64,000 bases of DNA from Nevskia ramosa DSM 11499 (GCF_000420645.1 NZ_ATVI01000005.1:666357-730356), one strand, 5' to 3'; positions 29,819-40,039 are shown, counted from the stretch's first letter. Translations and numbers: made by a program. The notes: generated by a model not told the origin, from the sequence alone.

Positions 29819-31705
29819 ATGACCACCGATTCCGCCGCCCCGCAGCAATTCGAATTCCAGACCGAGACCCGCCAGCTGCTGAAGCTGATGATCCACTCGC
29901 TGTACTCGAACAAGGAAATCTTCCTGCGCGAGCTGATCTCGAATGCTTCGGACGCCGCCGACAAGCTGCGCTTCCTGGCGATCCAGGATCCGGCGCTGTT
30001 CGGCGAAGACACCGTGCTGGCCGTCGATCTGATCGTCGACAGCGCCGCTGGCACGCTGACCGTGCGCGACAACGGCGTCGGCATGAGCCGCGAGGATCTG
30101 GTCGACAACCTCGGCACCATCGCCCGTTCCGGCACCAAGGCGTTCATGGAGCAGCTGTCTGCGGACGGCAAGAAGGACGCGCAGCTGATCGGCCAGTTCG
30201 GCGTCGGCTTCTACTCGGCGTTCATCGTTGCCGACAAGGTCACGGTCACGTCACGCCGGGCCGGCGAGACCGCAGCACATGTCTGGGAATCGACCGGCGA
30301 GGGCAGCTATTCGCTGGAGCCGGTCATCAAGAACGAACGTGGCACCGATATCACGCTGCATCTGCGCGACGACGAGAAGGAGTTCCTTGAAGCCGGCCGC
30401 ATCGGCCATCTGGTGCGCAAGTACTCCGACCACATCGGCCTGCCGGTGCGGCTGAAGGTCGATGACGGCGAGGTCGAGACGCTGAACAAGGCCGCAGCAC
30501 TCTGGACGCGTCCGAAGTCGGAGCTGAGCGACGAGGACTATCACAGCTTCTACACCGCGCTGTCCTTCGATCCAGGCAAGCCGCTGAGCTGGGCGCATCA
30601 GCGGGTCGAAGGCAATCTCAGCTACATCTCGCTGCTCTACATTCCTGGCGCCGCACCGTTCGATCTCTGGGATCGCGACAAGACCCGCGGCCTGCAGCTG
30701 TACGTGAAGCGCGTGTTCATCATGGATCACGGTGCCGAGTTGCTGCCGGCCTATCTGCGCTTCGTCCGCGGTCTGGTCGATTCCGATGATCTGCCGCTGA
30801 ACGTGTCGCGCGAACTGCTGCAGGGCAATCGCAATGTCGAGAAGCTGAAGTCCGCACTGACCAAGCGAGTGCTCGACATGCTCGACGATCTGGCCAAGAA
30901 CAAGCCAGACGACTACGCGAAGTTCTGGGACATCTTCGGCGCCGTGCTGAAGGAAGGTCTGGTCGAGGACGCGGTGAATCGCGAGCGCATCGCCAAGCTG
31001 TGCCGCTTCGATTCCACCACCGGGACCGATGGCGCCAAGGTGTCGCTGGCCGATTACGTGGCCCGGATGCCGGAGGGCCAGACCAAGATCTATTATGTGA
31101 CCGGCGACTCGCCTGCCGCTGCGCGCGCCGTGCCGCATGTCGAAGGCTTCCGCAAGAAGGGCTGGGAAGTGCTGCTGCTGTCCGATCGCATCGACGAATG
31201 GGTGGTCATGCACCTCAACGAGTTCGACGGCAAGCAGCTGGAATCCTGCGCCGTCGGCGGCGCCGATCTGGCTGCGGACGCCAGCACGCCTGAGGAGAAG
31301 GAAAAGACCGAGACCGAATTCGCGCCGCTGCTTGAGCGGCTCGGCAAATCGCTGGGCGCGAAGATCGAAAGCGCCAGATTGTCGTCGCGTCTGGTCGAAT
31401 CGCCGGCCTGTCTGGTGGCGCCGGACTTCGGCTACAGCCGTCGCCTGGAGAAGATTCTCAAGCAGGCAGGGCAAGCCGCGCCGGCCATGCCGCCGGTGTT
31501 GGAAATCAATGCCGAGCACCCGCTGGTCGAGCGTCTGAAAGCCGCCGGCGATGGCGAATTCGATGATCTGGCGGCGATCCTGTATGACCAGAGCGTGCTC
31601 GCCGAAGGTGGCCAGCTCGAAGATCCGGCCGCCTTCGTGCGCCGGCTCAACACGCTGATCCTGTCGAATGCCAAGCCCGAAGCAGGCCGGATCGTCATCG
31701 ACTGA
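29819..31705 (+). CDS. htpG: Molecular chaperone HtpG (Hsp90)
   Basis: Dimeric ATP-dependent chaperone, 628 residues. The N-terminal GHKL ATPase has EIFLRELISNASDAADKLR, DNGVGMSREDL and GQFGVGFYSAFIVADKV; the middle domain has ELLPAYLRFVRGLVDSDDLPLNVSRE with the conserved Arg; the C-terminal dimer domain completes it. The start MTTDSAAPQQFEFQTE is the usual one. A sigma-32-like promoter precedes it and a strong terminator follows, so it is probably a single-gene unit. Confidence 0.97.
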   Translation: MTTDSAAPQQFEFQTETRQLLKLMIHSLYSNKEIFLRELISNASDAADKLRFLAIQDPALFGEDTVLAVDLIVDSAAGTLTVRDNGVGMSREDLVDNLGTIARSGTKAFMEQLSADGKKDAQLIGQFGVGFYSAFIVADKVTVTSRRAGETAAHVWESTGEGSYSLEPVIKNERGTDITLHLRDDEKEFLEAGRIGHLVRKYSDHIGLPVRLKVDDGEVETLNKAAALWTRPKSELSDEDYHSFYTALSFDPGKPLSWAHQRVEGNLSYISLLYIPGAAPFDLWDRDKTRGLQLYVKRVFIMDHGAELLPAYLRFVRGLVDSDDLPLNVSRELLQGNRNVEKLKSALTKRVLDMLDDLAKNKPDDYAKFWDIFGAVLKEGLVEDAVNRERIAKLCRFDSTTGTDGAKVSLADYVARMPEGQTKIYYVTGDSPAAARAVPHVEGFRKKGWEVLLLSDRIDEWVVMHLNEFDGKQLESCAVGGADLAADASTPEEKEKTETEFAPLLERLGKSLGAKIESARLSSRLVESPACLVAPDFGYSRRLEKILKQAGQAAPAMPPVLEINAEHPLVERLKAAGDGEFDDLAAILYDQSVLAEGGQLEDPAAFVRRLNTLILSNAKPEAGRIVID

Positions 31706-31736
31706 GGTTCAGGTTGCCTCGGTACTGACGGATCGA

Positions 31737-31770
31737 ACGGCACGACTGTTTTTCGTCGTGCCGTTTTTTT
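31737..31770 (+). terminator. Rho-independent terminator of htpG
   Basis: A 10-bp stem (31737-31746 with 31755-31764) with an 8-nt loop is followed by seven T. It stands 31 bases after the htpG stop. Confidence 0.9.
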
Positions 31771-31840
31771 GACGCGATTCGTCCAGAAGCCGCGGGAACA
31801 GAACTTGTAAAGACCTGGCCGGGAACGGCGAGGGATTGAC

Positions 31841-32230
31841 GTGCAGGGATCGCAGCCACGAGAGAGTGGTCCGCCATCTGTGGATGGGCGCAGCTCGCGA
31901 CCCCGCCTGTCTGGTCGCCGGCGATTTGCCGCAGCGATGGCCGGTGCCTCGGTACTGACGCCGCTGGTGGTGGTGCTGACCGCCTCGATGATGGCGCTGC
32001 TGCTGCAGGGCGGCCTGATCAGTCCTCACAACCGCATCGCGCAGACGCTGGATTCACTGATGCGTTCGATTCCTGAAACTGCGGCGCCTGAAAGCGAGCG
32101 CCGTTACGGAGCCTGCGGCGACATCTGCACCGTCAGCGGCGCCTGCCGCCATGTGGTGCTGCACGGCGGCCTGCACGGCGGGCAGAAGGTGCCGATGGAA
32201 GTGCTGACCAAGGCGGAATCCTGTCGCTGA
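31841..32230 (+). CDS. Hypothetical small membrane protein
   Basis: Possible 129-residue protein starting at GTG 31841, with GAGGG eight bases upstream. It has an Arg/Ser-rich N terminus, one clear hydrophobic helix (about residues 35-57, PLVVVLTASMMALLLQGGL), and a C-terminal part with four cysteines in CGDICTVSGAC and a final C. That makes one membrane anchor with a small Cys-containing outer or inner domain. I do not recognise the family. It is convergent with the NlpC/P60 gene and separated from htpG by a terminator; no promoter was placed. Confidence 0.45.
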   Translation: MQGSQPRESGPPSVDGRSSRPRLSGRRRFAAAMAGASVLTPLVVVLTASMMALLLQGGLISPHNRIAQTLDSLMRSIPETAAPESERRYGACGDICTVSGACRHVVLHGGLHGGQKVPMEVLTKAESCR

Positions 32231-32251
32231 TTACAAAGCACGCCTGCCGAT

Positions 32252-32716
32252 TCACGGCAGCAGCCGGATCGTTTCCAGGTAGCGCTTCTTCCAGATCGGC
32301 GAAGCAACTTCGACCAGGCTGACCTGCCGCCCCGAGGCCGGCGCATGAATCATCCGGCCATCGCCCAGATACAGGCCGACATGCAGGCCACCGCCGTTCT
32401 CGAAACGGTAGAACAGCAGATCGCCGGGCTGTGCCTCGCTCAATGACAAGGTCTTGCCCGCATCGCGCTGCGAACGGGTATCGCGCGGCACGATCACGCC
32501 GGCTTCGCTGTACGCGAACTGCACCAGACCGCTGCAATCGAAGCCATCCGGATCGTGGCCGCCGTAGTGGTAGGGCCGGCCCAGCTGGCCGAGGGCGGTC
32601 TCGACGATATGCTGGCGCAGTGCGAGATGATCCGGCGTCGGGCGGCTCGCACAGCCGCCAAGCAGAAGGCCGATCAGCGTCAAAGCAATTAGAACAACGG
32701 AGCGGGGCAGCGACAT
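32252..32716 (-). CDS. NlpC/P60 family lipoprotein, C40 peptidase
   Basis: Cell-wall endopeptidase candidate that would cut peptidoglycan stem peptides (D-Glu-mDAP type). The 154 residues begin with a lipoprotein signal ending in the lipobox LLGGC (Cys22). The catalytic triad is visible: Cys61 in DCSGLVQFAY, His112 in HVGLYL and a third polar residue near His124. The start at 32716 is chosen because the longer frame begins at 32767, inside the loop of the trxB terminator. No strong ribosome binding site is seen. Confidence 0.88.
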   Translation of the reverse strand: MSLPRSVVLIALTLIGLLLGGCASRPTPDHLALRQHIVETALGQLGRPYHYGGHDPDGFDCSGLVQFAYSEAGVIVPRDTRSQRDAGKTLSLSEAQPGDLLFYRFENGGGLHVGLYLGDGRMIHAPASGRQVSLVEVASPIWKKRYLETIRLLP

Positions 32717-32744
32717 GGCCGGCACTGTGCCAGTCGCGCGGCCA

Positions 32745-32783
32745 ATAAAAAACCCTCGCGTCGACATTGCTCGTGCGAGGGTT
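32745..32783 (-). terminator. Rho-independent terminator of trxB
   Basis: Read on the minus strand, a perfect 9-bp stem (32783-32775 with 32759-32751) is followed by TTTTTTATT. It lies 24 bases after the trxB stop. Confidence 0.85.
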
Positions 32784-32806
32784 CTGCTGTTACTGCTGAC
32801 GGCGCT

Positions 32807-33766
<960 letters not shown>

Positions 33767-33979
33767 TCAGTAACGAATTCGAGAAAGACCGGACGGCAGG
33801 CGCGAAGCATAAAGCCCCGCGGTGTGCAGCGGTGCGGCAGTGCACCATCGGTGGCAATGAGCGGATGATGGGGATGCATTCGCCGCTTCAAAGCCCCGGT
33901 CGCGGAACCTCTCTCGAGCCGCGTACTGGCAAGCCCCGTGCGATACTTTTCCGTCCCCATTGCCCCGGATTTCCCCCTC

Positions 33980-35848
33980 ATGAGTGAGCCGCGCCCCCTG
34001 ATCGTGCGTCTGTTCAGCTGGATCTGGACGCTGATCGTGTTCTGCTTCCGCGCCCTGGTCATTCTTTCGCTGGTCGTCCTCGGCGTCGGCATTTGGGCCG
34101 GCAGTCGTGACCAGACGCCGGTGATCGAGGACAACGTCGCGCTGACCGTGATCCCGTTCGGCGATCTCAGCGACCAGATCCCGAACGACCGCAGCCGCGC
34201 GTTCCTGCAGCGGTTCAGCGACAACAAGCCGACCCAGACCTCGTTGCGCGAAGTGGTCGATGCCATCGACGCCGCTGCCACCGATACGCGCATTCCGTCG
34301 ATCGTCGTCAAGCTCGATGACATGGCCGGCGCCGGTCTGCCGCAGCTGGAAGAAATCGCCGTCGCCCTGCGCAAGTTCCGCGCGGCCGGCAAGCCGGTGT
34401 ACGCCTACGGCGATTCCTACGATCAGAAGCAGTACTACATCGCCGCGCAGTCCGATGAAATCTCGATCGATCCGCTCGGTTCGGTGCTGCTCGAAGGTTT
34501 TTCGGTCTACACCAACTACTTCAAGGACGCGCTGGACAAGCTGGGCGTGCAGATCAACGTGTTTCGCGTCGGCGAGTTCAAATCCGCCGTCGAGCCTTAC
34601 GAGCGTAACGACATGTCGCCCGAGGCCCGCACCGCGAACCAGGCCTGGCTCGGCGATCTCTGGAGCCTGTACGGCACCACCATCGGCGACGCGCGCAAGC
34701 TGACGCCGGACGCCGCCAATCGCTATATCGCCGGCTTGTCGGCGGGGCTGGAGAAGCACAAGGGCGATCTCGCTGCCTATGCGCTCGAAGCCGGCCTGGT
34801 GACCCAGATCGAAACCCAGGCGGATTTCCGCAAACGGATGATCGAACGGGTAGGCGAAGACGACGATCACGGCTCGTTCCGTCAGATCGACGCTGGCAGC
34901 TATCTGGCCGCCGTCCACGCCGAAAAATCCGCACGTGGCGCCGACAAGATGGCCGTGGTGATCGTTCAGGGCGAAATCGTCGACGGTGATGGCGAGGACA
35001 ACAACGCTGGCGGCGACACCATCGCCGATCTGCTCGACCGCGCCCGCCGCGACGACAAGGTAAAGGCGGTGTTGTTGCGGGTGAATTCGCCGGGCGGCAG
35101 CGTGTTCGCCTCGGAGAAGATTCGTCGTGGCGTGCTGGCGCTGCAGGCAGCCGGCAAGCCGGTCGTCGCGTCGATGTCGACCCTGGCGGCGAGCGGCGGC
35201 TACTGGATTTCGATGGACGCTGACCAGATCTGGGCAGAACCGACGACGATCACCGGCTCGATCGGCATCTTCGGCATGATCCCGACCATCAACGAGCCGC
35301 TGAACAAGATCGGCATCCACACCGATGGCGTCGGCACCACGCCGCTGGCCGGCGCGTTCCGCATCGACCGGCCGCTGGCCGACAGCGTCAAGACGCTGTT
35401 CCAGCTGCAGATCGAGAAGGGTTATCGCAACTTCATCGAAGGCGTGGCCAAGGGTCGCGAGATTCCGGTCGAGCAGGTCGATTCGATCGCTCGCGGAAGG
35501 GTCTGGAGCGGCAAGGCGGCGAAGGAACTCGGGCTGGTCGATTCGCTCGGCAGCTTCCAGGATGCCGAAACGGCATTGGCGCAGCTGGCCAAGCTCACCC
35601 CCGGCCGCTATCAGCTCAACGAGATGCAGCCGGATCGCGATCTGTTCAAGCAACTGCTCGGCGAGCTGTTCGGCAAGGGACAGGGCATGAGCGGCCAGGG
35701 CAATCTCTATGGCGCGCTGCTGGGCCAGCTTCCGGGTGGCGCCTTGGCGGCACCGGCCCGGGCGATCGGGGATGCCGTGCGTCGTCTCGACGACCCGCAG
35801 CGCGTCTACGCCTACTGCTTCTGCACGCCGGTGCTCGGCGGGCGCTGA
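33980..35848 (+). CDS. sppA: Signal peptide peptidase SppA, 67 kDa type
   Basis: Inner-membrane serine protease that degrades cleaved signal peptides. The 622 residues start with MSEPRPLIVRLF and one membrane helix (about 18-40). The tandem-domain form is present, with the catalytic Lys201 in EFKSAVEPYERN and the nucleophile Ser405 in TLAASGGYW, equivalent to K209/S409 of E. coli SppA. The C-terminal tail contains two cysteines. The ATG at 33980 was preferred to an in-frame start 42 bases upstream because the helix begins just after it. Confidence 0.95.
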   Translation: MSEPRPLIVRLFSWIWTLIVFCFRALVILSLVVLGVGIWAGSRDQTPVIEDNVALTVIPFGDLSDQIPNDRSRAFLQRFSDNKPTQTSLREVVDAIDAAATDTRIPSIVVKLDDMAGAGLPQLEEIAVALRKFRAAGKPVYAYGDSYDQKQYYIAAQSDEISIDPLGSVLLEGFSVYTNYFKDALDKLGVQINVFRVGEFKSAVEPYERNDMSPEARTANQAWLGDLWSLYGTTIGDARKLTPDAANRYIAGLSAGLEKHKGDLAAYALEAGLVTQIETQADFRKRMIERVGEDDDHGSFRQIDAGSYLAAVHAEKSARGADKMAVVIVQGEIVDGDGEDNNAGGDTIADLLDRARRDDKVKAVLLRVNSPGGSVFASEKIRRGVLALQAAGKPVVASMSTLAASGGYWISMDADQIWAEPTTITGSIGIFGMIPTINEPLNKIGIHTDGVGTTPLAGAFRIDRPLADSVKTLFQLQIEKGYRNFIEGVAKGREIPVEQVDSIARGRVWSGKAAKELGLVDSLGSFQDAETALAQLAKLTPGRYQLNEMQPDRDLFKQLLGELFGKGQGMSGQGNLYGALLGQLPGGALAAPARAIGDAVRRLDDPQRVYAYCFCTPVLGGR

Positions 35849-35869
35849 GCGAGATCAGAGACTTCTGGA

Positions 35870-35897
35870 GTCGGCGGCGCTACTTGGCGCCGCCGAC
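35870..35897. terminator. GC-rich hairpin between convergent sppA and the DUF1003 gene
   Basis: An 11-bp perfect stem (35870-35880 with 35887-35897, loop TACTTG). It spans the stop codon of the minus-strand gene (35882-35880). No T tract, so termination is likely but not certain. Confidence 0.4.
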
Positions 35898-36743
35898 CTT
35901 GGTAACAGTTGCCTGGCGAACCTCTGCCAGCTCGCGGCGCAGTTCGGCCAGTTCGAGCAGTACCTGGCCGATGCCGGTCTCGTTCTTCAGGTTGACCCGG
36001 TAATCGGCTTCCGCGTGCAGGCGTTCCTTCAGCACCTGCCGGTTCTGACTCATCATCAGCAGCGGCCCTTGCACGGCGACCAGAAACGCCAGGAAGAAGT
36101 TGAAGAACTGGTACGGATAGGGATCGAACTGCAAACCGGGCACGGCGTTGACACCGGTCCAGAGCGCCGTCGAAACAATCAGCAGGATCAGGAAGGACCA
36201 GCTGCCGTTCCACTGCGCCACCCGATCGGCCAGCTTCTGCGACCAGGTCTGTTGTTCATCGGATTCCCGATTGATGTCGCGGGATGCCGGCGTGCCAAGC
36301 AGCTCGGCAGCGGTGCGCAGTCGCCGTGACATCACCGCCAGCATCGAGATGCCGATGCGCGGCGAACGATCGAGCTGGGCGATGAAGCTGTCGCGGGTCA
36401 GTTCGACCAGCTCCGCACCGTGCGGCACGTCGACACTGGCGCTGCGCGGCTCGTTGTCGATCAGCGCCATCTCGCCGAAGAATTCACCTTCGCCCAGTTC
36501 CTGCAGCATCACCGGCGCGGCACCTTGTTGCGTGGCCGGCAGCAGCACGCGCACCTTGCCGCTGACGACGATGAACATCGAGCCGCCGTGCTCGCCCTTC
36601 GAGAACAGCAAGGTGCCAGGCACAACCTTGCGCGGCAGCAGCAGCTGTTCCAGTTCGCCGAGATCGCTGTCGGAAAAATCCTGGAACAGCGGCACGCGCT
36701 TCAGCAGTTGCAGATAAGCAGTCACCGGAACATTCCCCGACAT
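35880..36743 (-). CDS. Cyclic-nucleotide-binding domain fused to DUF1003 membrane domain
   Basis: A 287-residue two-part protein. Residues about 12-130 are a cNMP-binding domain (LFQDFSDSDLGELEQLL, GEFFGEMALIDNEPRSASV, with the phosphate-binding cassette changed from the classical form only slightly). Residues about 165-285 are DUF1003, with two membrane helices around WSFLILLIVSTALW and FFNFFLAFLVAVQGPLLMM and a charged tail rich in Glu/Arg. Soluble ligand sensing linked to a small membrane domain suggests control of a membrane function, but no role is established. It is downstream of nadC on the same strand. Confidence 0.82.
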   Translation of the reverse strand: MSGNVPVTAYLQLLKRVPLFQDFSDSDLGELEQLLLPRKVVPGTLLFSKGEHGGSMFIVVSGKVRVLLPATQQGAAPVMLQELGEGEFFGEMALIDNEPRSASVDVPHGAELVELTRDSFIAQLDRSPRIGISMLAVMSRRLRTAAELLGTPASRDINRESDEQQTWSQKLADRVAQWNGSWSFLILLIVSTALWTGVNAVPGLQFDPYPYQFFNFFLAFLVAVQGPLLMMSQNRQVLKERLHAEADYRVNLKNETGIGQVLLELAELRRELAEVRQATVTKVGGAK

Positions 36744-36806
36744 GGCCTTGGCTACGACTCGGATGGTCGCTCTGCAAGCATTGTGCGCTTCGGCCGCCGG
36801 GCGCTG

Positions 36807-37661
36807 TCAGGTGAAACGCATCGACAGATCGACGGCGCGGACATGCTTGGTGATGGCGCCGATCGAGATGCGGTCGACGCCGGTTTCGGCAATCGCGCGG
36901 ATGTTCGCGAGCGTAGCGCCGCCGGAGTATTCGATCAGCGTGCGGCCGCCAGCAGCGCGATGGGCCTGGGTCAGACGCACGGCGGCAATCAGTTCGGAGT
37001 CGGCGAAATCATCGACCAGCAATAGATCGACATCCTGATCCAGGGCGATGCGGGCTTCGTCCAGCGTTTCCGCTTCGGTCATCAGCGGCACACCGGAATC
37101 CAGCGCGCGCGCGGCGGCAATCGCTTCGGCGATACCTCCGGCTGCAGCGATGTGGTTTTCCTTGATCAGGATGCCGTCGTACAGGCCGATGCGATGGTTG
37201 ACGCCGCCGCCGCAGAGCACGGCGTACTTCTGGGCATTGCGCAGGCCGGGCAAGGTCTTGCGGGTATCGACGATCGCCGCACCGGTGCCCGCCACAGCGT
37301 CGACGTACTCGCGCACCGCAGTCGCGGTGCCGGACAGTGACTGCAGGAAGTTCAGCGCCGTGCGCTCACCGGTCAGCAGGCTGCGCGCCGAGCCTTGCAG
37401 GCGATAGAGCACTTGATCAGCGGCCACTAACTGGCCATCGTCGACCAGCCATTCGAGCTGAACGGAGTCATCGAGCTGCGCGAACACCGCATCGACCCAG
37501 GCCCGGCCGCAGATCACCGCAGTTTCCCGGGAGATCACTCGCGCGCTGGCCTGCTGGTCGGCTGGCACCAGACGCGCCGTGTGATCGCCGCTGCCCAGAT
37601 CTTCGGCAATGGCTTGGGCGACGACGGCGTCCAGATCATTGACGTAAGCCGGCAGCGTCAT
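36807..37661 (-). CDS. nadC: Nicotinate-nucleotide diphosphorylase (carboxylating), NadC
   Basis: Converts quinolinate and PRPP to nicotinate mononucleotide in NAD synthesis. The 284 residues have RETAVICGR, ERTALNFLQSLSGTAT, the VDTRKTLPGLRNAQKYAVLCGGGVNHR core (shown in part), and SIGAITKHVRAVDLSM at the end. Start: ATG at 37661, or GTG at 37673, which overlaps the argF stop as GTGA. Either way the gene is coupled to argF upstream. Such argF-nadC pairing is not a pathway link but a shared transcript. Confidence 0.95.
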   Translation of the reverse strand: MTLPAYVNDLDAVVAQAIAEDLGSGDHTARLVPADQQASARVISRETAVICGRAWVDAVFAQLDDSVQLEWLVDDGQLVAADQVLYRLQGSARSLLTGERTALNFLQSLSGTATAVREYVDAVAGTGAAIVDTRKTLPGLRNAQKYAVLCGGGVNHRIGLYDGILIKENHIAAAGGIAEAIAAARALDSGVPLMTEAETLDEARIALDQDVDLLLVDDFADSELIAAVRLTQAHRAAGGRTLIEYSGGATLANIRAIAETGVDRISIGAITKHVRAVDLSMRFT

Positions 37662-37669
37662 CTGCAGGC

Positions 37670-38566
37670 TCACTTCGAGAGCAGATGTTCGAGCAGCGCC
37701 ATCTGCGCCCACATGCGGTTTTCGGCTTCGTCCCAGACCACGCTCTGCGGTCCGTCGATGACTTCGGCCGACACTTCCTGGCCGCGATGCGCCGGCAGGC
37801 AGTGCATGAAGATCGCGTCGCGCTTGGCGCGGGTCATCAGCGCTGCGTCGATCTGGTAGTCGGCGAATGCGGTGACCCGGCGCTGCTGCTCGGCTTCCTG
37901 GCCCATGCTGGTCCAGGTATCGGTGACCAGAACGTCCGCGCCATTGGCGGCAAAGCTGGCGCCGCGCAGCAGTTCGACATGGCTGCCTGCAGCCGCGACG
38001 ATGTCCGCCGCCGGCTCGAAACCCTTGGGGCAGGCGATGCGGAAGCTGAAATCGAATAGCGCTGCCGCTTCGATCCAGGAATGGCAGACGTTGTTGCCGT
38101 CGCCGATCCAGGCCGCGACCTTGCCCTTCGGATCACCGCGATGCTCGAACCAGGTCTGCATGTCGGCCAGTAACTGGCAGGGGTGATGCAGGTCCGACAG
38201 GCCGTTGATCACCGGCACGCGGGAGGCCGAAGCCAGCGCTTCCTGATCGGCCTGGGAATCGTTGCGGATCATGATCGCGTCGCACATCCGCGACAGCACT
38301 TTCGCCGTGTCCTCGATCGGTTCGTCGCGGCCGAGCTGGGTGGCGTTCGAATGCAGGAACAGCGCGTGGCCGCCGAACTTGGCCATGCCGGCTTCAAAGC
38401 TGACACGGGTGCGCGTCGAGTTCTTGGTGAAGATCATCGCCAGCGTCTTGCCCGTCAGCACGCCGTTTCGCGTCGGGCCGGACTTCTTCATCTCGATGGC
38501 GCGCAGCACGATGGCGCGCAGTTCGTCGGAAGTGAAGTCGCTGAGCTTGAGCAGGTGACGAGTCAT
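37670..38566 (-). CDS. argF: Ornithine carbamoyltransferase
   Basis: Makes citrulline from ornithine and carbamoyl phosphate in arginine synthesis. The 298 residues carry the carbamoyl-phosphate motif STRTR (50-54), the HPCQ motif (128-131), and the ornithine loop MHCLPAHRGQEV near residue 260. The start MTRHLLKLSDFTSDEL is typical. It is followed directly by nadC. Confidence 0.95.
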   Translation of the reverse strand: MTRHLLKLSDFTSDELRAIVLRAIEMKKSGPTRNGVLTGKTLAMIFTKNSTRTRVSFEAGMAKFGGHALFLHSNATQLGRDEPIEDTAKVLSRMCDAIMIRNDSQADQEALASASRVPVINGLSDLHHPCQLLADMQTWFEHRGDPKGKVAAWIGDGNNVCHSWIEAAALFDFSFRIACPKGFEPAADIVAAAGSHVELLRGASFAANGADVLVTDTWTSMGQEAEQQRRVTAFADYQIDAALMTRAKRDAIFMHCLPAHRGQEVSAEVIDGPQSVVWDEAENRMWAQMALLEHLLSK

Positions 38567-38645
38567 CTCGAAATCCGGTGGAGCGCGGCCCGGGTCACGG
38601 CGGGCAGCGGGTCATGCAAGGGTCTGAAGGAGGGGGTGAAAGGCC

Positions 38646-38678
38646 AAAAACAAAAAGGGTCGCAACCGGCGACCCTTT
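38646..38678 (-). terminator. Rho-independent terminator of sodB
   Basis: On the minus strand, a 10-bp stem (38678-38669 with 38663-38654, 5-nt loop) is followed by TTGTTTTTGG. A second 9-bp hairpin (38701-38709/38715-38723) stands between it and the sodB stop. Confidence 0.85.
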
Positions 38679-38740
38679 CAACCATAAATGAACCGGGCGT
38701 CGTCCGTCCACGCGGGACGGACGTGCCCGATCTGCTGCGA

Positions 38741-39316
38741 TCAGCTCAGGTTCTTCTCGACGAATTCCCAGTTCACCAGCGACCAGTAGTGTTCCAGGTA
38801 GGTCGGACGGGCATTACGGTAGTCGATGTAGTAAGCGTGTTCCCAGACGTCGCAGGTCAGCAGCGGCGTGTCGCCATTGGTCATCGGGTTGCCGGCGCCG
38901 GTGGTCGAAACGATCGCCAGCGTGCCGTCTGACTTCTTGACCAGCCAGGCCCAGCCCGAGCCGAAGGTGCCGATGGCGGCTTCGGTGAACTGCTTCTTGA
39001 AGTCTTCGATGCCGCCGAAGGTCTTGACCAGCGCGTCGGTCAGCTTCTTGCCGGGGGCAGCCTGGCTTGGCGTAAGGCAATGCCAGAAGAAGGTGTGATT
39101 CCAGATCTGGGCGACGTTGTTGAACAGCTTGCCGGACGACTTCTTGATCACGTCTTCGATCGACGCGTTCTCGAATTCGGTACCGACGATCAGCTTGTTG
39201 GCCATGTCGACATAGGCCTTGTGATGCTTGCCGTAGTGGTACTCGAAGGTCTCGCGCGACATGTGCGGCTCGAGTGCTTCGCGGGGGTACGGCAGTTCCG
39301 GCAGGGCAAAGGTCAT
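38741..39316 (-). CDS. sodB: Superoxide dismutase, iron type
   Basis: Cytoplasmic enzyme that converts superoxide to oxygen and hydrogen peroxide. The 191 residues have the metal ligands His27, His74, Asp156 and His160, the last two in DVWEHAYYIDY. Gln70 in NVAQIWNH marks the iron-type enzyme rather than manganese-type. Length matches E. coli SodB. It is divergent from grxD. In the shared gap, minus-strand TAAAAT at 39421-39416 is a candidate -10. Confidence 0.96.
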   Translation of the reverse strand: MTFALPELPYPREALEPHMSRETFEYHYGKHHKAYVDMANKLIVGTEFENASIEDVIKKSSGKLFNNVAQIWNHTFFWHCLTPSQAAPGKKLTDALVKTFGGIEDFKKQFTEAAIGTFGSGWAWLVKKSDGTLAIVSTTGAGNPMTNGDTPLLTCDVWEHAYYIDYRNARPTYLEHYWSLVNWEFVEKNLS

Positions 39317-39518
39317 GGAAATTACTCGTGAAGGCGGGTTGACGGTTCCGAGGGGTTCAAACGTCCGATGAGATGTCGCCGGACTGGCGTCGACTGCGAT
39401 CCCATCGATGGCGCGATTTTAGCATTGCCGATGTGCCCGAAGGGCGGCTTCAATGTAGCTGATCCTTCCGGGTGTTAAAATCCGGTCATTCCCCGCCTCA
39501 GCCATCACGGACAGGACC

Positions 39519-39839
39519 ATGGACGCACTCGAAAGAATCAAGCAGCAGGTTACCCAGAACCCGATCATTGTCTACATGAAGGGCACGCCGGATTTTCCGC
39601 AATGCGGATTTTCGTCGCGCGTCATCAAGGCCCTCAATAGCTGCGGGGCGGAGTACGCCTACGTCAACATCTACGAAGACGAAGAGGTTTATCGCGCGCT
39701 GCCGAAGTTCGCCAACTGGCCGACCTTCCCGCAGCTGTACGTGAAGGGCGAACTGGTCGGCGGCTGTGACATCACGCTCGACCTGTTCCAGTCCGGCGAA
39801 CTGCAGAAGATGCTGAAGGAAGCGACTGTCGCTGCCTGA
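39519..39839 (+). CDS. grxD: Monothiol glutaredoxin, Grx4 family
   Basis: Iron-sulfur cluster carrier of 106 residues with the monothiol active site CGFS (Cys29-Ser32) in FPQCGFSSR, and the WPTFPQLYVKGELVGGCDI motif that holds glutathione and the cluster. It delivers [2Fe-2S] clusters with BolA-type partners. A TAAAAT -10-like hexamer lies at 39476-39481, with no good -35. It is divergent from sodB, so two iron/oxidative-stress genes share a control region. Confidence 0.96.
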   Translation: MDALERIKQQVTQNPIIVYMKGTPDFPQCGFSSRVIKALNSCGAEYAYVNIYEDEEVYRALPKFANWPTFPQLYVKGELVGGCDITLDLFQSGELQKMLKEATVAA

Positions 39840-39858
39840 TCGCTGCTCGGCTGTACCG

Positions 39859-39887
39859 AAAACGCCCGCCTTGCGCGGGCGTTTTTT
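39859..39887 (+). terminator. Rho-independent terminator of grxD
   Basis: An 11-bp stem (39859-39869 with 39875-39885, loop CTTGC) ends in six T. Confidence 0.9.
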
Positions 39888-40039
39888 GTTGAGCCGCCTA
39901 CGACGGCCTTCCCCTGCGGGCATCCTGCCCTGGCTTTGCAAACCGCGAACCGGTATCACCGCCATGGGAAATCTGGCGCATAAATCCGCGCCGTAATAAC
40001 TTGGCGGCCCGCAGGCTGCGGACACTAGGAGGGATCGAG

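Noticed and set aside
31715-31960. A 16-bp exact direct repeat (31715-31730 and 31945-31960)
   Set aside because: No other repeat features or mobile genes; one copy is beside a terminator and the other inside a small gene. Probably chance.
32717-32767. Longer N terminus for the NlpC/P60 protein
   Set aside because: The upstream ATG lies in the loop of the trxB terminator; the ATG at 32716 starts a normal lipoprotein signal.
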